A DNA stretch of 64,000 bases from Linum tenue. Taxonomy: Eukaryota > Streptophyta > Magnoliopsida > Malpighiales > Linaceae. This document shows positions 11,387 to 22,199 of this stretch, in pieces. Each line of letters opens with the position of its first letter. Within the stretch, counting starts at the first letter, position 1. Location of the stretch: the NCBI GenBank assembly GCA_946122785.1, contig CAMGYJ010000011.1, positions 54,486,449 to 54,550,448 of the forward strand, read 5' to 3'. The notes under the pieces were generated by a model. That model did not search any database, was not told where the DNA came from, and saw only the letters and a list, made by a program, of their open reading frames with translations. A program made the translations under genes and the position numbers.

Positions 11387-14300
11387 CACTAAAAAAAAAC
11401 CCTCTATGCCAAGGGTTACGTTGCAAGGGTTAGATAAACCCCTACAAAAAATTTCGGAAATCATTTTAACAAGGGTTTCTTTCGAGGGTTTAGTAACCGT
11501 TGCTAGCGAACAACTCTATTTCCTTACCCCACCAAAAGTAAGAATAAAATAACCCTCATCCTAAAAAAATCCCCAATTCTCCTCTTTTTCGCCTCTCTTT
11601 TCCTCCCCAAATCGTGGATCTAAGCTCCGAACTCGGCCATCGCCATCGCCGCTGCCATAGACTATGGAAGCCTTCATTTCAATTAGTTCGAGAACATCGC
11701 ACAGCGGAATCAACAATGTTACTGGCAGATCGCTAGGCCAGAGCGGAGCTTCATCGCATCGCTAAGAAAGTGGTCGTACTCGTGCTTCCTGCCGTTGGCA
11801 AGCTTCTTCGCAATAGCCGCAAGAAAATATGGTTTAATCACCGGATTGATGTTGTGAAAGCAGCAGTGGAGGTCGATGGTGATTGAGCTAACAATCGAAG
11901 ACGACACTGTCCCTGTATCATATATGAAATTAGGGTTCACATGTAGTTCCTCATATGTCTTCCCCTGCGTAGGATTGCGATTTCGTTCAATTATTCTATC
12001 GGTTTCGATCGAACATTCTCCTAGTTATGTGATTTTAGGTTTATTGTTGTGATGAGCATGGAACCTTCTGTCTTTCATGTCGACTGTGGATCTTACTATC
12101 ACTCGAAGTGCGGCGACTTGATGTGGACACTAAGTTCTTTCTAAATAGACAAGGTTTTAGAGTTAGTAGTCCTCCGGTCTCTCTATCTGGAGCTATTTGG
12201 ACTTATTTACTTACTATTCCATTCTCTTCCCCAATTTTTGCAGCTTCGGAATGTGAGGATGGGGACTGATGTTGAGATTGGAGCAAACAGTTGGGCTAGC
12301 AGGGGCAAGTTGGAATCATCTTTAAGAGGTGAGCTCTTGTAGGTTGAGTTATGATGATGTGAGTATGATTGACTTAAGTCCTAGTCCTTATGATGTTTTC
12401 TCTCCTTTTATATGATAATACTAATGCTAACATTACTTGATCTTAATTCAGGGCTGACTTCCTGTGAACTAGAGTTGGGTTGTAGTTCAAGAATAATCGC
12501 AGGAGCAACTTGATTTGTAAAAGATGTGTATGATTATTTCTGCTTCTTCTTAATCCACTCAATTATGGTTTGTTATTTACTTGATTCTATGTTCTCGTTC
12601 TCATTGAAATTTCATGCCTAGTAATTCGACGCTAGTAAGACTTCCATCTTTAGTTCTTCTATATATATGTTAGTTCATTTTACCCTCAGTTACTTAATAG
12701 GCAGATCCAACAATTTCGCATGGCTGCTGAAGGTAGCATGATTAGACTTTTGATTGGTTTAAGTGTTGGTTATATTATTGTTGAGGTGGGATTAGAACCG
12801 TTGAGCTGCTGCTGCAAAAAGGGAAGTGTCTGCCAATCAAATGGAAGATTCCCTCTTGTTTCTCTGGATTCCTTGCGGGAAAACAGTGTGGGAAACTTTA
12901 TGGTGACGCTCTCTGATCCCCAATAGATAGGTACATGATACTGCCAGTTGGTCTAGATCATTGAAAGTGTAGGTTCTTCCTTCTTTTGATCGGTTGTTGC
13001 AATCTGTGTTCCAGGAAAATCTCTAATGTTTAGTTCAGCTTTAACTTTGCAATTTATTTGAGGCTTAATTGGACATCCAGAGATTCTAATTCCTTTTGTT
13101 TCCATGACTTCGTTCTGGAGGGTTTGTCAATCCAATGTACCGCTCTGATGGTTATGCCAACAAACTTGGCGTGTTTTCTTCCAAGTGGAGTTCTTTGTCC
13201 TTTGGTACAGATTTTTCATCCTTTCTGGCTTCTGCATCTTTATAGTCTAGAGTTTCCAAACTGTAGTTGGTGATTTTTTTTATATGGTTAAGTGCATCTA
13301 TAGTTCTAAGGGCGATATAGTTCTATCATTTTGTTCCTCAGTATCATAATATTTTTGCTGTTCAGACCATGGCGAAGTTCGTCAGTAGGAAGTTTTCAGG
13401 ACAAAACTGGATGGAAGATGCTGAAAACAATCAGGTAATGTCTCATCTGTCTTTTTTCTTGGTTAATTATTTCTGACTGATTCTGGTTCTGGGTTTTCTA
13501 CCCTGGTCGGGGTTTAAGATCAAAACTTTGTTTTCTTGATTAGTATAAGATGATCCTTACTCTGCTACTACATGCACCTGAAGGGTAATTTTTTGATCCA
13601 ATTAATAAACATTGATCATGATCCGATTTCATTAACTGGGAGTTGGATTAGGTTGAAGTGGTAGGCAGGACTGTGTATCAGCAGCTTTGATTCAAATTGG
13701 TGCTATGTAATAGCCTGCTTAGTGATATGTTTGGGTGTAACAGGACTTGTAAATTACTTATTAATCTGTTGCCAATCTTAGTAGCTTGGCACCAACTGTC
13801 TCTTCCCTTTTTCGTTTCTTGTTCTAGGGATAGAGTTTGGTCAGCTGATCTTGTTTACAGTACACACATGGAAGTAACCTACATTGTTAGTTATGGCACT
13901 TTTTATTTTATTTTATGAGCAGGGTGCCACTAGTGCTCCTACACCATCAATGGGATCTCGAGCTTCGTGATCAAATGTCGTATGAAGCATTTTGGAAATA
14001 GTCGATGGTAAAGAACACCATGTAAAGAACACCATTTTGGATTATGAATCATATTATGTTATTATTCATGGGTATATGGTATGAATTTGGTCATGTAAAG
14101 AACACCATTTTGGGTTCTTTTGAGTATGCTTGAATGTTCATGGTGATTAGTATTTAGTCATGTAAAGAACACCATTTTGGATTATGAATCATATTATGTT
14201 ATGATTAATGGGTATATGGTATGAGTTTTAGTAACAAACTTGGTTCTGGATTTGTTTTAATGACCAGGGTTTGCAAGCTTTTGCCACGAATCTTGTTGCC

Positions 14301-14708
14301 TCTCTTTAGTGACGACTTTTAGTGACCATTTTGATTTCGACACAAATGTTTTTTTAGCTTTAGTCACAAACTGTGCAAGGATTTTAACCCTTGCAAGTAG
14401 CGTATCTTCAGCAATTTTACATAAAGTTACAAAGGCCCGTAGCAAGGGTCGAAACCCTTGCTAGATGTAGGAACGAATTATGCAAGGGTTATAACCGCTG
14501 GTATGAGCAACACATGCTTGAATTTTCACATACGTGTAGCAAGGGTTTAACCCCTTGCTACAACCGATGCAGGAGACTTGCACCAAGGGTCGTCCATAAC
14601 CCTTGCTACACGTAGCAGGGGCGACTTTGCCAAGGGTCCGTCCAAGGGTTGGTTAAACCCTTGCTACAAAGGAAAATAACCCTTACCATAGACCTTTTTT
14701 TTGTAGTG
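11387..14708. mobile_element. Complete non-autonomous CACTA (En/Spm) element
   Basis: The left end reads CACTAAAAAAAAACCCTC and the right end, on the other strand, CACTACAAAAAAAAGGTC. ATA is duplicated on both sides (11384-11386 and 14709-14711). Both subterminal regions carry many short AAGGGTT / AACCCTTGC motifs in both directions, the usual transposase-binding arrangement of CACTA elements. Length is 3322 bp. No transposase can be read inside, so it depends on a helper. It carries at least one captured host exon fragment (12244-12328). The rest of the interior is intron-like and unassigned. Confidence 0.88.
12244..12328 (+). pseudogene. Captured LpxD-like exon fragment inside the CACTA element
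   Basis: Between a TTTTTGCAG acceptor and an AGAG-GTGAGC donor lies an open stretch reading LRNVRMGTDVEIGANSW then ASRGKLESSLR. It resembles the hexapeptide-repeat part of plant LpxD, a UDP-3-O-acylglucosamine N-acyltransferase, which typically has VKIGNHVEIGANTCIDRGS here. The neighbouring exons of that gene were not found. The splice sites on both sides suggest capture of genomic DNA rather than of a transcript. The match is short (28 residues), so this call is tentative. Confidence 0.45.
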
Positions 14709-14928
14709 ATATATAGAGAGATTCATAGCAAGCATTTGTTGTTGCATCTCAAGTTGAAATAGAAACCAGGGTTTATATATAGCACATAAATATTTATTTT
14801 CCATTCGACTCGTAGTAGTAGTCGAATACCTTATTTGTATCTACTATAAAGTAGAAACCCCCACACTCCATGAAAACCAAAACTCTTCTATGTTTGTTAT
14901 TCTTTGTCACAATTCATAGTATTCATCA

Positions 14929-15980
14929 TCAACAACTCTCAAATTGATACTCCACCGAAGAACTCTCTGGAACACCTTTACGGCCATCGATGTCGAGTTT
15001 GTTGAAGGTGTCCACGTCCAACTCGAGCCCCTCGTTGTCACCTTCGCGAACAACACGTACCTTCACTTCATGATGAACTCCTCCGACACCAAGATTCGTT
15101 ACCTAAGGCTCCCATAAATCGCAAGTTAAACCACCCTATGATTTGATTATTAGCAGGAAAAAAGTGGAAATTGTGAATGATGAATGTTATTAATTACCTT
15201 CAAACATCGGCCGCAATAGGTAGTAGCATTTCCATTTCGAGTTGCGAAAGCAGCCCAAGGATACTTGTGAAGGGCAGACAAGGGCAGGCTCGAGAGGGAA
15301 GTTGCACAGGACGACGACGAAGAAGAAGAGGCAATAATGGCCGCCGCGGCTATGATAACTTGATGACGATGATGATAGTCAGTGGCGGAGCCAGAGGAGT
15401 TAGGCTCTGTCACGAGAGACATACAAATTTTAATAAAACGACGATAAAAACAAATTCTTATATATGCATATGAAAAAGGATTAAACTCACCAATTTAAGG
15501 TGAATATATTTTCACCAATGTACTAAACCTCACTTATTGTTAATCGATTATTACGAATTAATTTATTAAACTATAACTGATATACTAAATCGGCGTAGTT
15601 TATATTCTCGAAAAAAAAAGGTACACACCTGATTTCAATTTCTGGCTCCGCGACTGATGATGGTGGTGGTCGTCGATAGCGGTAACCACTACGGCCGTTC
15701 CTCCCGTCCCAGCTCCTCCGGAAGCAGGAGGCGGCGGCGTCGGCGGTGAAGGACAATAGTTGGTACAATGCATCCAGTCACAATACGAGTCGCCGTCGCC
15801 GCAGTAACCCCACAGACCACAGCAGCGTCCATTCGCCCGGTCGCACGCACCCCAAGTCCCGTCGGTGAGTTTGCCACACCAGTGGTCCGACCGCTCCGGC
15901 GGAAAGGCCGACGACGATTGAGTAATCAGCTGGCCTGCCACTGCGACCAACAACAACAGTAGTACTAACAAACTCTCCAT
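14929..15980 (-). CDS. Hevein/barwin (PR-4-like) secreted protein, copy A
   Basis: A predicted secreted defence protein. Three exons fit: 15980-15629, 15406-15198 and 15102-14929, giving about 244 residues in one frame. It has a signal peptide (MESLLVLLLLLVAVAG), a hevein chitin-binding domain with all eight Cys (CGKLTDGTWGAC to CTNYC), and a Pro-rich then His/Ser-rich linker. A barwin domain follows (SCATSLSSLPLSALHKYPW, TTYCGRCLK, KVRVV, LELDVDTFNKLDIDG, YQFESC). The sugar-contact positions keep Trp, Tyr and Tyr (CCGLWGYCGDGDSYC). In barwin two Cys are absent, the ones I recall as pairing with each other (52 and 86), while the four others remain. The intron 15197-15103 is shared with copy 1. 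The other proposed intron, 15628-15407, lies wholly inside a transposon; see 15380-15656. It is the only copy that can be read through from signal peptide to the last barwin Cys. Confidence 0.8.
15380..15656. mobile_element. hAT-type MITE inserted in the linker of hevein/barwin copy A
   Basis: A 277-bp element whose ends are CAGTGGCGGAGCCAG and, on the other strand, CAGTCGCGGAGCCAG. The flanks are ATGATAGT (15372-15379) and ATGATGGT (15657-15664), an 8-bp duplication with one change. Removing the element and one repeat restores an uninterrupted His-rich linker, like that of copies B and C, which lack it. On the gene strand it supplies a CAG-GTGTGT donor and a GTGACAG acceptor that keep the reading frame. 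Confidence 0.8.
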
Positions 15981-16057
15981 TTAATTGTCTATTATTATTA
16001 TTTCTTTTTTACGTGTCTGTGATTTGTATGAAATGGGAAGCAGCTTTCTAGACCGCA

Positions 16058-16065
16058 TTTATATA
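16058..16065 (-). promoter_or_regulatory. TATA box of hevein/barwin copy A
   Basis: On the minus strand TATATAAATG lies about 78 bases before the ATG at 15980. A similar GTATAAATG lies upstream of copy C, within otherwise matching DNA (GTATGAAATG-GAAGCAGCT in both). Copy B lacks this piece. Confidence 0.5.
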
Positions 16066-17512
16066 CGTAGAGTAACATCGATGGACCTGTTGGTGTTGTT
16101 TATTATTCTCCAGCTATTTGAGTTGGTAAGGTATCTGTGCCATTGGTGGTGACGGGATCCCTTTGTTTTCTTCGTCGTGTTCTTACTTACGGCTCTTATT
16201 CTTGTTAGAGAGTTGTATAAGATCCAGCATAATTTTCTTCCAACAATTTGAGTTATTGAGATCAACGGGTTCTTGACAATTATGTAGTTATGGGTGTGGG
16301 ATAATCCCAAATTTAATTAGGGTGGATAGTATTAATAGTTAGAAGCATCCACCGAACTCGACCGTCGCGGCAGCCGGCCGACCAGACCATATACCTAAAC
16401 TTTTGGTAACTCCCGAATCCCCGTCCAATATATTCCTTAGTGGAAGAGAAAAAGAAGAAGGAAAAGAACAGAAGAAAAAAAAAGTCTCCATTTGCCCATA
16501 GAAAAGCAATGACGTCAACAATATATATACTTAGAAGTTTGCAGAAGTTGATTTGTTTAACTCAAGGAAAACATCTCTGGTGTAAAATACATCACGCGCT
16601 AATTATGTTTGAATTGGTGTAGACATACCATTTAAGTTTACTGCTAAATGCATTCCGTTAAAGTTGACAGAATATTCTTGGAATATTTCGTTTTCTTAAT
16701 TTCATAATTGGTCCTTTTACTTTTCTTATTGTAAAAAAAAATATATATTTGGACTTATGAAAAACATCATTTTTTATTGTTTAGTTAGAATCCTCTTTTG
16801 AATACTTGATATCAAACCAATTTTTGAATAGAAAATTTATAATCAATTATCATTATAATTATTTTCAATTCTCATTATGTGTTCTAATAATTGAATTATT
16901 TCATGAATGTTGTAACTAAACAATGTTGTACTTTTTATAGTCATATTTTCTTTTCTACTTTTGTAACCGAATGTAGTAGATTTTATATTTTATTTATTAT
17001 TTGGTTACTTTCCATCTCTTTTCGTTCTAAATTTTCTCAATTAGTGGAATATGTTTAATTTTTTCTGATTGTGATCCATTTATCCTTCTTTGATGTATTA
17101 ATGATCGATTAGGTTCTATTTTAACTATTTCTAATGGTGCTTCTAATTGAATTAGGGGTTTAAATAGATATTATAATATTTATTTTAAATATTTATTATT
17201 ATATTCTAGTATATTTATTTTCTTCTTGATATTTGTTTACTAATATAAATATTTTATTGACAAATTTTGAATAGTCATTCTAGTAATAATATGTTTAGAA
17301 GGTTTTCTAATTATTATATTAGATAAAACTTGTTGAAATATAGTTTTAGATGTTTTTAAAATTTTTGGGTATCAAAAAGTAATTAAAAGTTTGAGTTTGA
17401 TGGAAAAGTAGACGGATGCACATTTTGGTGACATTAATGGTACCCGACGCCCTATTCTAACTAAAGTGGTATGTCTACCCCAATTCTCAAACGTTAGTGG
17501 CACGCGAGGTAT
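16066..17512. other. AT-rich spacer
   Basis: The stretch to about 16450 is upstream flank shared with copies B and C (GAGTTGGTAAGGTAT, then GTGACGGGAT, then TAGAAGCATCCACCGAACTC). Beyond it I see only AT-rich DNA with no supported gene. Confidence 0.5.
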
Positions 17513-17520
17513 TTTACCCT

Positions 17521-17987
17521 CATGTTAGGTGACAAAACACATAAGGTCAGCTTATTTACATCATTTTGTGCTTATTTATGCTTATTTTATGTTTATTAAC
17601 ATAATACTATGGTGATTTACGTAAAAGTGTAAGTTTTTCACGTAAATGAAAATTCAGACTTTTTCCCCCTAATAATTTGTATTGGCTATATGTTATGGAA
17701 TTAAATTTAGATTATCAATTGAACTGTAAAAAATATATTGCATTGATGACAACCATTGTGATATTTTTCAATGTTTAAAATTTTATTTTACAACGGCGTG
17801 AATAATTAACCATATGCGTGAATGAACATCAGGTTGCGTGACCTAACAATATTGGTTGCGTGAATAATCAAAACTCTTATGTGAATAATGCAAATATGAC
17901 GTGAATGAAACAAATATGACGTGAATACAGCAAATATGGTGTGAATACCCAAAATCAGGTGTTTTGTCACCTAACGTGACAAGAGAC
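17521..17987. mobile_element. MITE-like element with internal GTGAAT repeats
   Basis: GTTAGGTGACAAAACAC at 17524-17540 is matched on the other strand near 17958-17975, forming terminal inverted repeats. TTTACCCT is present on both sides (17513-17520 and 17988-17995), a likely 8-bp target duplication. The right end carries about 12 bases that the left lacks. Inside, 17800-17950 has several short repeats built on GTGAAT and CAAATATGACGTGAAT. No coding capacity. Superfamily uncertain. Confidence 0.6.
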
Positions 17988-17995
17988 TTTACCCT

Positions 17996-19085
17996 TAACT
18001 CAATTATTAATATCGGTGATGATGACATTTGCATAAAAGATTATTTTGCCGTAACAAATTCTGATATTATGTTAAGGATAAGTTGATCTCACTAATTTGA
18101 GTTATTAGACTTCTCTTAATAATTCGAGTTATTATAATAATTCATATTATATCATATCGTATATCATTTGCGCCCATATATCACGCCACATGAGCCATTA
18201 TATGGTTGGAGTTAATAATAGTGTAAGAAGACGTGTATCTAGCTACCCAATAGTGGAATGACAACATATCATAGTGGAGTGAGAAAGTTTGTTGCTCCAT
18301 TTCAAATTTATTGTAACAAAAGTGAAAATAAGAAGGGTGTTTTTGTATTCACTATTTTTAATTTTTATAAAAAAGAGATATTAATATTTAAATTTTAACC
18401 AGTGTCTCTTCAAATAAAGAAAAGAATCATAATCAATTACATTAAATAGATTGGTATAATTCTAATAAAAAATATACATGGAGTGAAAATATAAAAATTA
18501 GAGCACTTTTTCTGAAGTCCACCACCCCCAGCGCTAGTTGGGACAAGTATTTATTTGGTGTTTTAATAATTTGATTTTTCAAATTTTGATTATTTTTAAT
18601 TGGATTTTAATAATTAATTTAAATTTTTAAATATTTTATAAATGGATTATAATATTAAATTGCAGTCTAAATATTATTGATTTAAATATCAAATATTGAA
18701 TTGCAGTAATGAATATGTTGGATCGGAGCAATGTCAAATTCTTAAATTAGTACTAACTTTCATACCTACTATATGCTGTGCAAACCATATATGACTTGTT
18801 CTATTAATGTTTAAGCACGGCAAACCACTAAGCATTAGAACTCTTGCTAATTCGGAATGATTAGATCCAACAATCATATCACGGGATGAGATTGAGTCTC
18901 ATACGCTAGTTCATTTCATAATTTTTTTTTAATGTGTTAATGAACTTGCAGGATGTACACGAGTGAAGATGAATTTGATCATCATGCATTTTGATTATCT
19001 CTCCATCATTAATTAACACACTGCATGAAAATTAACCAACACTCTCTATTTGCTCCCCTTTTGCATAACTTATAATCTTGGTCAT
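17996..19085. other. AT-rich spacer
   Basis: No gene, RNA or clear repeat that I can support in this stretch. Confidence 0.45.
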
Positions 19086-19723
19086 CAACATCTCTCAAAC
19101 CGATACTTCAACAAAATACGACGATACGACAACCTCCAGTACTTTCATGATGATCTGTGTCGAGTTTGTTGTAGGTGCCCACATCCAACTCGAGCCCCTG
19201 TCACCGCCACGTTCGTGAACAACACGAAACCTTTACTTCATGATGAACTCCTCCCTTCAAACAGCGCGGCCGCAATAGGTAGTACTAGTAGTACTGCGGC
19301 CACCCGTACAGCAGCCCAAGGATATTTGTGAAGGGAAGACAAGGGCAGGCTCGAGAGGGAAGTTGCACACGACAATGGCGACGACGAGGAAGAAGAAGAG
19401 GCATTAAAGTAGTGGTTTTCTGTGGCGGCAGCCGCCACCACAATTTTTTCCCCCGTTGCAGGTCCTACGTCAGAAGGTGGTGGTGGTGGACACTGGTTGG
19501 CACAATGTTTGGGGCTACAATTTGCGTAGCCGTCGCCGCAGTAACGCGACTTACTGCAGCAGCGTCCTGGGTCGCATTGCTCCCAAGACCCGTCAGTTTG
19601 TCGGCGGCACCGGTGGTCCGGCCGCTCCACGCTCTCCGCCGATGACGACGAGGATTGAGCAATCAGCTGGCCAGCTGCCAGCGCCACTGCTACCAACAGT
19701 AGTGGTGCTAACAAACTCTCCAT
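19086..19723 (-). pseudogene. Hevein/barwin copy B: intact hevein half, broken barwin half
   Basis: The open frame 19723-19238 (161 residues) begins with a signal peptide (MESLLAPLLLVAVALAAG). It has a hevein domain with eight Cys (CRRQTDGSWEQC to CANQC), a Pro-rich stretch and a Ser-rich linker, then the start of barwin (SCATSLSSLPLSSLHKYPW). After that the frame is lost: two extra bases lie in the Cys-Gly-Arg-Cys region. The intron and the first 18 bases of the last exon, compared with copy A, are absent, so TTTGAAG joins GGAGGAGTTC directly. The remaining barwin DNA down to about 19086 is recognisable but out of frame. The sugar-contact aromatics are changed (CCSKSRYCGDGYANC). The TATA-bearing part of the promoter is also missing. 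A short secreted hevein-only product is possible if it is expressed. Confidence 0.75.
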
Positions 19724-19911
19724 TATTGTTTGTACCTATTTCTTTTGTTACGGGTCTTGTTTACTTTTGGAGGTAATTGAGTTGGTAAGGTATCCGTGGC
19801 ATTGGCGGTGACGGGATTCCCTAATTAATTTAATTAGGGTTAGAAGCATCCACCGAACTCGACCGTACGTACTAGCCGGACGGGGCGGAGCATACGTAAG
19901 CTTTTGGCATC

Positions 19912-20930
19912 CGGGGCTTGCTATTTGCCGCCAAACAAATTGCTATTTGCCGCCAACTAAAAAAAAAAAAAGTATATATGTACATCTTTGGTTAAGAAAT
20001 TTCACAATCTACAACATATCCAACTTTCAGAAAACGTATTGAATCAGAAAAAATCGACGCTCGCCGGAAAAGTCGCCGGAAAACCATCGGGAAAGCCCAT
20101 CCTCGACGTAAACTGCGGATACGCATCCATGAATCATCACTAAGCAGGTGCGTCAACCTCCTGTCGTCCTCAATCGTCGGAAAACAAGTAAGTTTACTTT
20201 TTCCGGCAAGTTTTTCAATTTTCCGGCAATTTTTCCAGTTTTCCGGCGAAAAACACGGTGGTCCGAAAAAAATTTGCGGCCGGTGCGCCGCCGGGCCGAA
20301 AAAATCTTGTGGCCGGTGCGCCGCCGGACCGAAACTTTTTTGCGGCCGGCGCGACGCCCAGCCGAAAAAATTTTTCGGCCCGTCGTCGCCCCGGCCGCAA
20401 ATTTTTTTCGGCCGGTCGCCGAACGCGCCGCCGTGAATTTTTCCGGCGGCGCGTTCGGCGACCGGCCGAAAAAAATTTGCGGCCGGAACGCCGCCGGGCC
20501 GAAAGAATTTTTCGGCTGGGCGTCGCGCCGGCCGAAAAATTCTTTCGGCCCGGCGGCGTTCCGGCCGCAAATTTTTTTTGGCCCACCGTGTTTTTTCGCC
20601 GGAAAACTGGAAAAATTGCCGGAAAATTGAAAAACTTGCCGGAAAAAGTAAACTTACTTGTTTTCCGACGATTGAGGACGACGGGAGGTTGACGCACCTG
20701 CTTAGTGATGATTCATGGATGCGTGTCCGCAGTTTACGTCGAGGATGGGCTTTCCCGATGGTTTTCCGGCGACTTTTCCGGCGAGCGTCGATTTTTTATG
20801 ATTCAATACGTTTTCTGAAAGTTGGATATGTTGTAGATTGTGAAATTTCTTAACCAAAGATGTATATATATACTTTTTTTTTTTTTTTGTTGGCGGCAAA
20901 TAGCAATTTGGTTGGCGGCAAATAGCCGTT
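19912..20930. mobile_element. 1.0-kb palindromic foldback element with a GC-rich centre
   Basis: Two arms of about 500 bp are near-perfect reverse complements. The outer ends read GGCAAATAGC motifs (TTTGCCGCCAA twice on the left, TTGGCGGCAAATAGC twice on the right), then an A/T run, then CTTTGGTTAAGAAATTTCACA and so on to the middle. The centre, about 20250-20580, is made of repeats of roughly 35 bases based on CGGCCGGNGCGNCGCC and CCGAAAAAATTTTTCGG. Compared with the matching DNA upstream of copies A and C, the element is a clean insertion, with CATC on both sides (19908-19911 and 20931-20934). Long open frames inside arise from the palindrome and encode nothing recognisable. Confidence 0.85.
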
Positions 20931-20934
20931 CATC

Positions 20935-22199
20935 TCCCAAATCCCCATCCAAAGATATCCCCTTGGTGGAAAAAATACAAGCCTCCACTTGTCCATATAC
21001 AAGATATTTGATTATTGGGAAATTATTTCAAAATGAAATATCATATAATTCTCTTGTAAACCATCTCAAACCAATTAAATCAAACTCATGAGTTGGAAAT
21101 TTTTACAAACTCATATATATCATATTAAGAATAAATTGATCTTATTCGTTCGAGCGGTTGGAAGTAAACATTCCCTTTACAATTCTAAGCTATAATAATC
21201 AGTTTCTCCTGCACTTATAAATTCTTAAATAATTTGCAAGCTCGTTTGGACCAATCAAATTGAGTGCTACTAAGGAAGTTAGCTAGGTTTCGTGATTCCA
21301 CTAAGATTCGGAATCTAGCTAGGTTCATGACTTGTTATTAGAGTTTTAATCGGGAGTCCAGTCATGTGTCCATCAATATTAACAATTAATTTACTTGCAT
21401 AGTATTGTTATATAATGGATTTGTACAAACTTTAAACACATAAATTGATTTTTATTTGATGGAGCATATTAAAAAAATTATATAAGCTACTATTTTAGAG
21501 GTTTCTCAACAACTTAAATCAATGATACTAACTGATTCGGACAAAACCTTGTTGCACACCATTAACGCTTCCATTCAAGCTTTTCGTAATGATACTAAAT
21601 GTCGAGTGTGGACTACAAAAACCACTCAACTTACATAAAGGTTGTTTGCTTGATGGATTTGGTGATGGATTTGGATCTATCATGGACTTTGTTTGAAATC
21701 CATTATTAGGGGCAACAAATCTGTGGGTCCCACAACTTTAAGGGTCCAAATCCGTAGACCCCACGAATTTGAAAGTTCCACCTCTTTAGAGGTGGAAATT
21801 GATCATGGACTTTGAAGTCCATCTTTTAAGACCAAACTACCAGTCCCATTTCATTTCTCTTCTTATACCAATGAGGGCAATAAAGGTAAATTTCATTTCA
21901 TACATACAAATCTAATTAACCAATTCCATCATGAAATATATGAAACAAACAATGGTATTTTTAAAGTCCATAATGAACCCAAAACCCTCATATATCCATG
22001 GTTTTATAAAATCCAAGTTTTACTAAAATCTTCATTTTTCAAATCAACGAAACAAACGACTCGATAATGAGCTAGGTTAAGGGCATTGGATTCATAATTC
22101 TTTCTTAATAAATTATTCAATTCAAGCTCCATATTAGTGTAACATATTGATCGAGATGAGCGCTATGGAGACCAGTGGTTCCATGGTCAACCTAATCAG
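20935..22199. repeat. Upstream flank of copy B, duplicated upstream of copy C
   Basis: About 21400-21640 and 22130-22200 match 30100-30360 and 30420-30490 at a moderate level. Shared phrases include GGTTTCTCAACAACTTAAAT versus CGTTTCTCAATAACTTAAAT, GATACTAAATGTCGAGTG and ATATTGATCGAGATG. The two copies therefore come from duplication of a unit longer than the gene. No gene is seen in this flank. Confidence 0.65.

Noticed and set aside
14872..14950. Plus-strand signal-peptide-like reading beginning MKTKTLLCLL
   Set aside because: It stops after 25 codons. The DNA is the 3' end and downstream flank of hevein/barwin copy A on the other strand.
14990..15117. Plus-strand open stretch ending near 15117
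   Set aside because: It is the antisense reading of the last barwin exon of copy A, which matches the family clearly on the minus strand.
19992..20853. Several Arg/Pro-rich open frames of 144-192 codons on both strands
   Set aside because: They all lie in the palindromic foldback element and mirror each other. They come from GC-rich repeats and match no known family.
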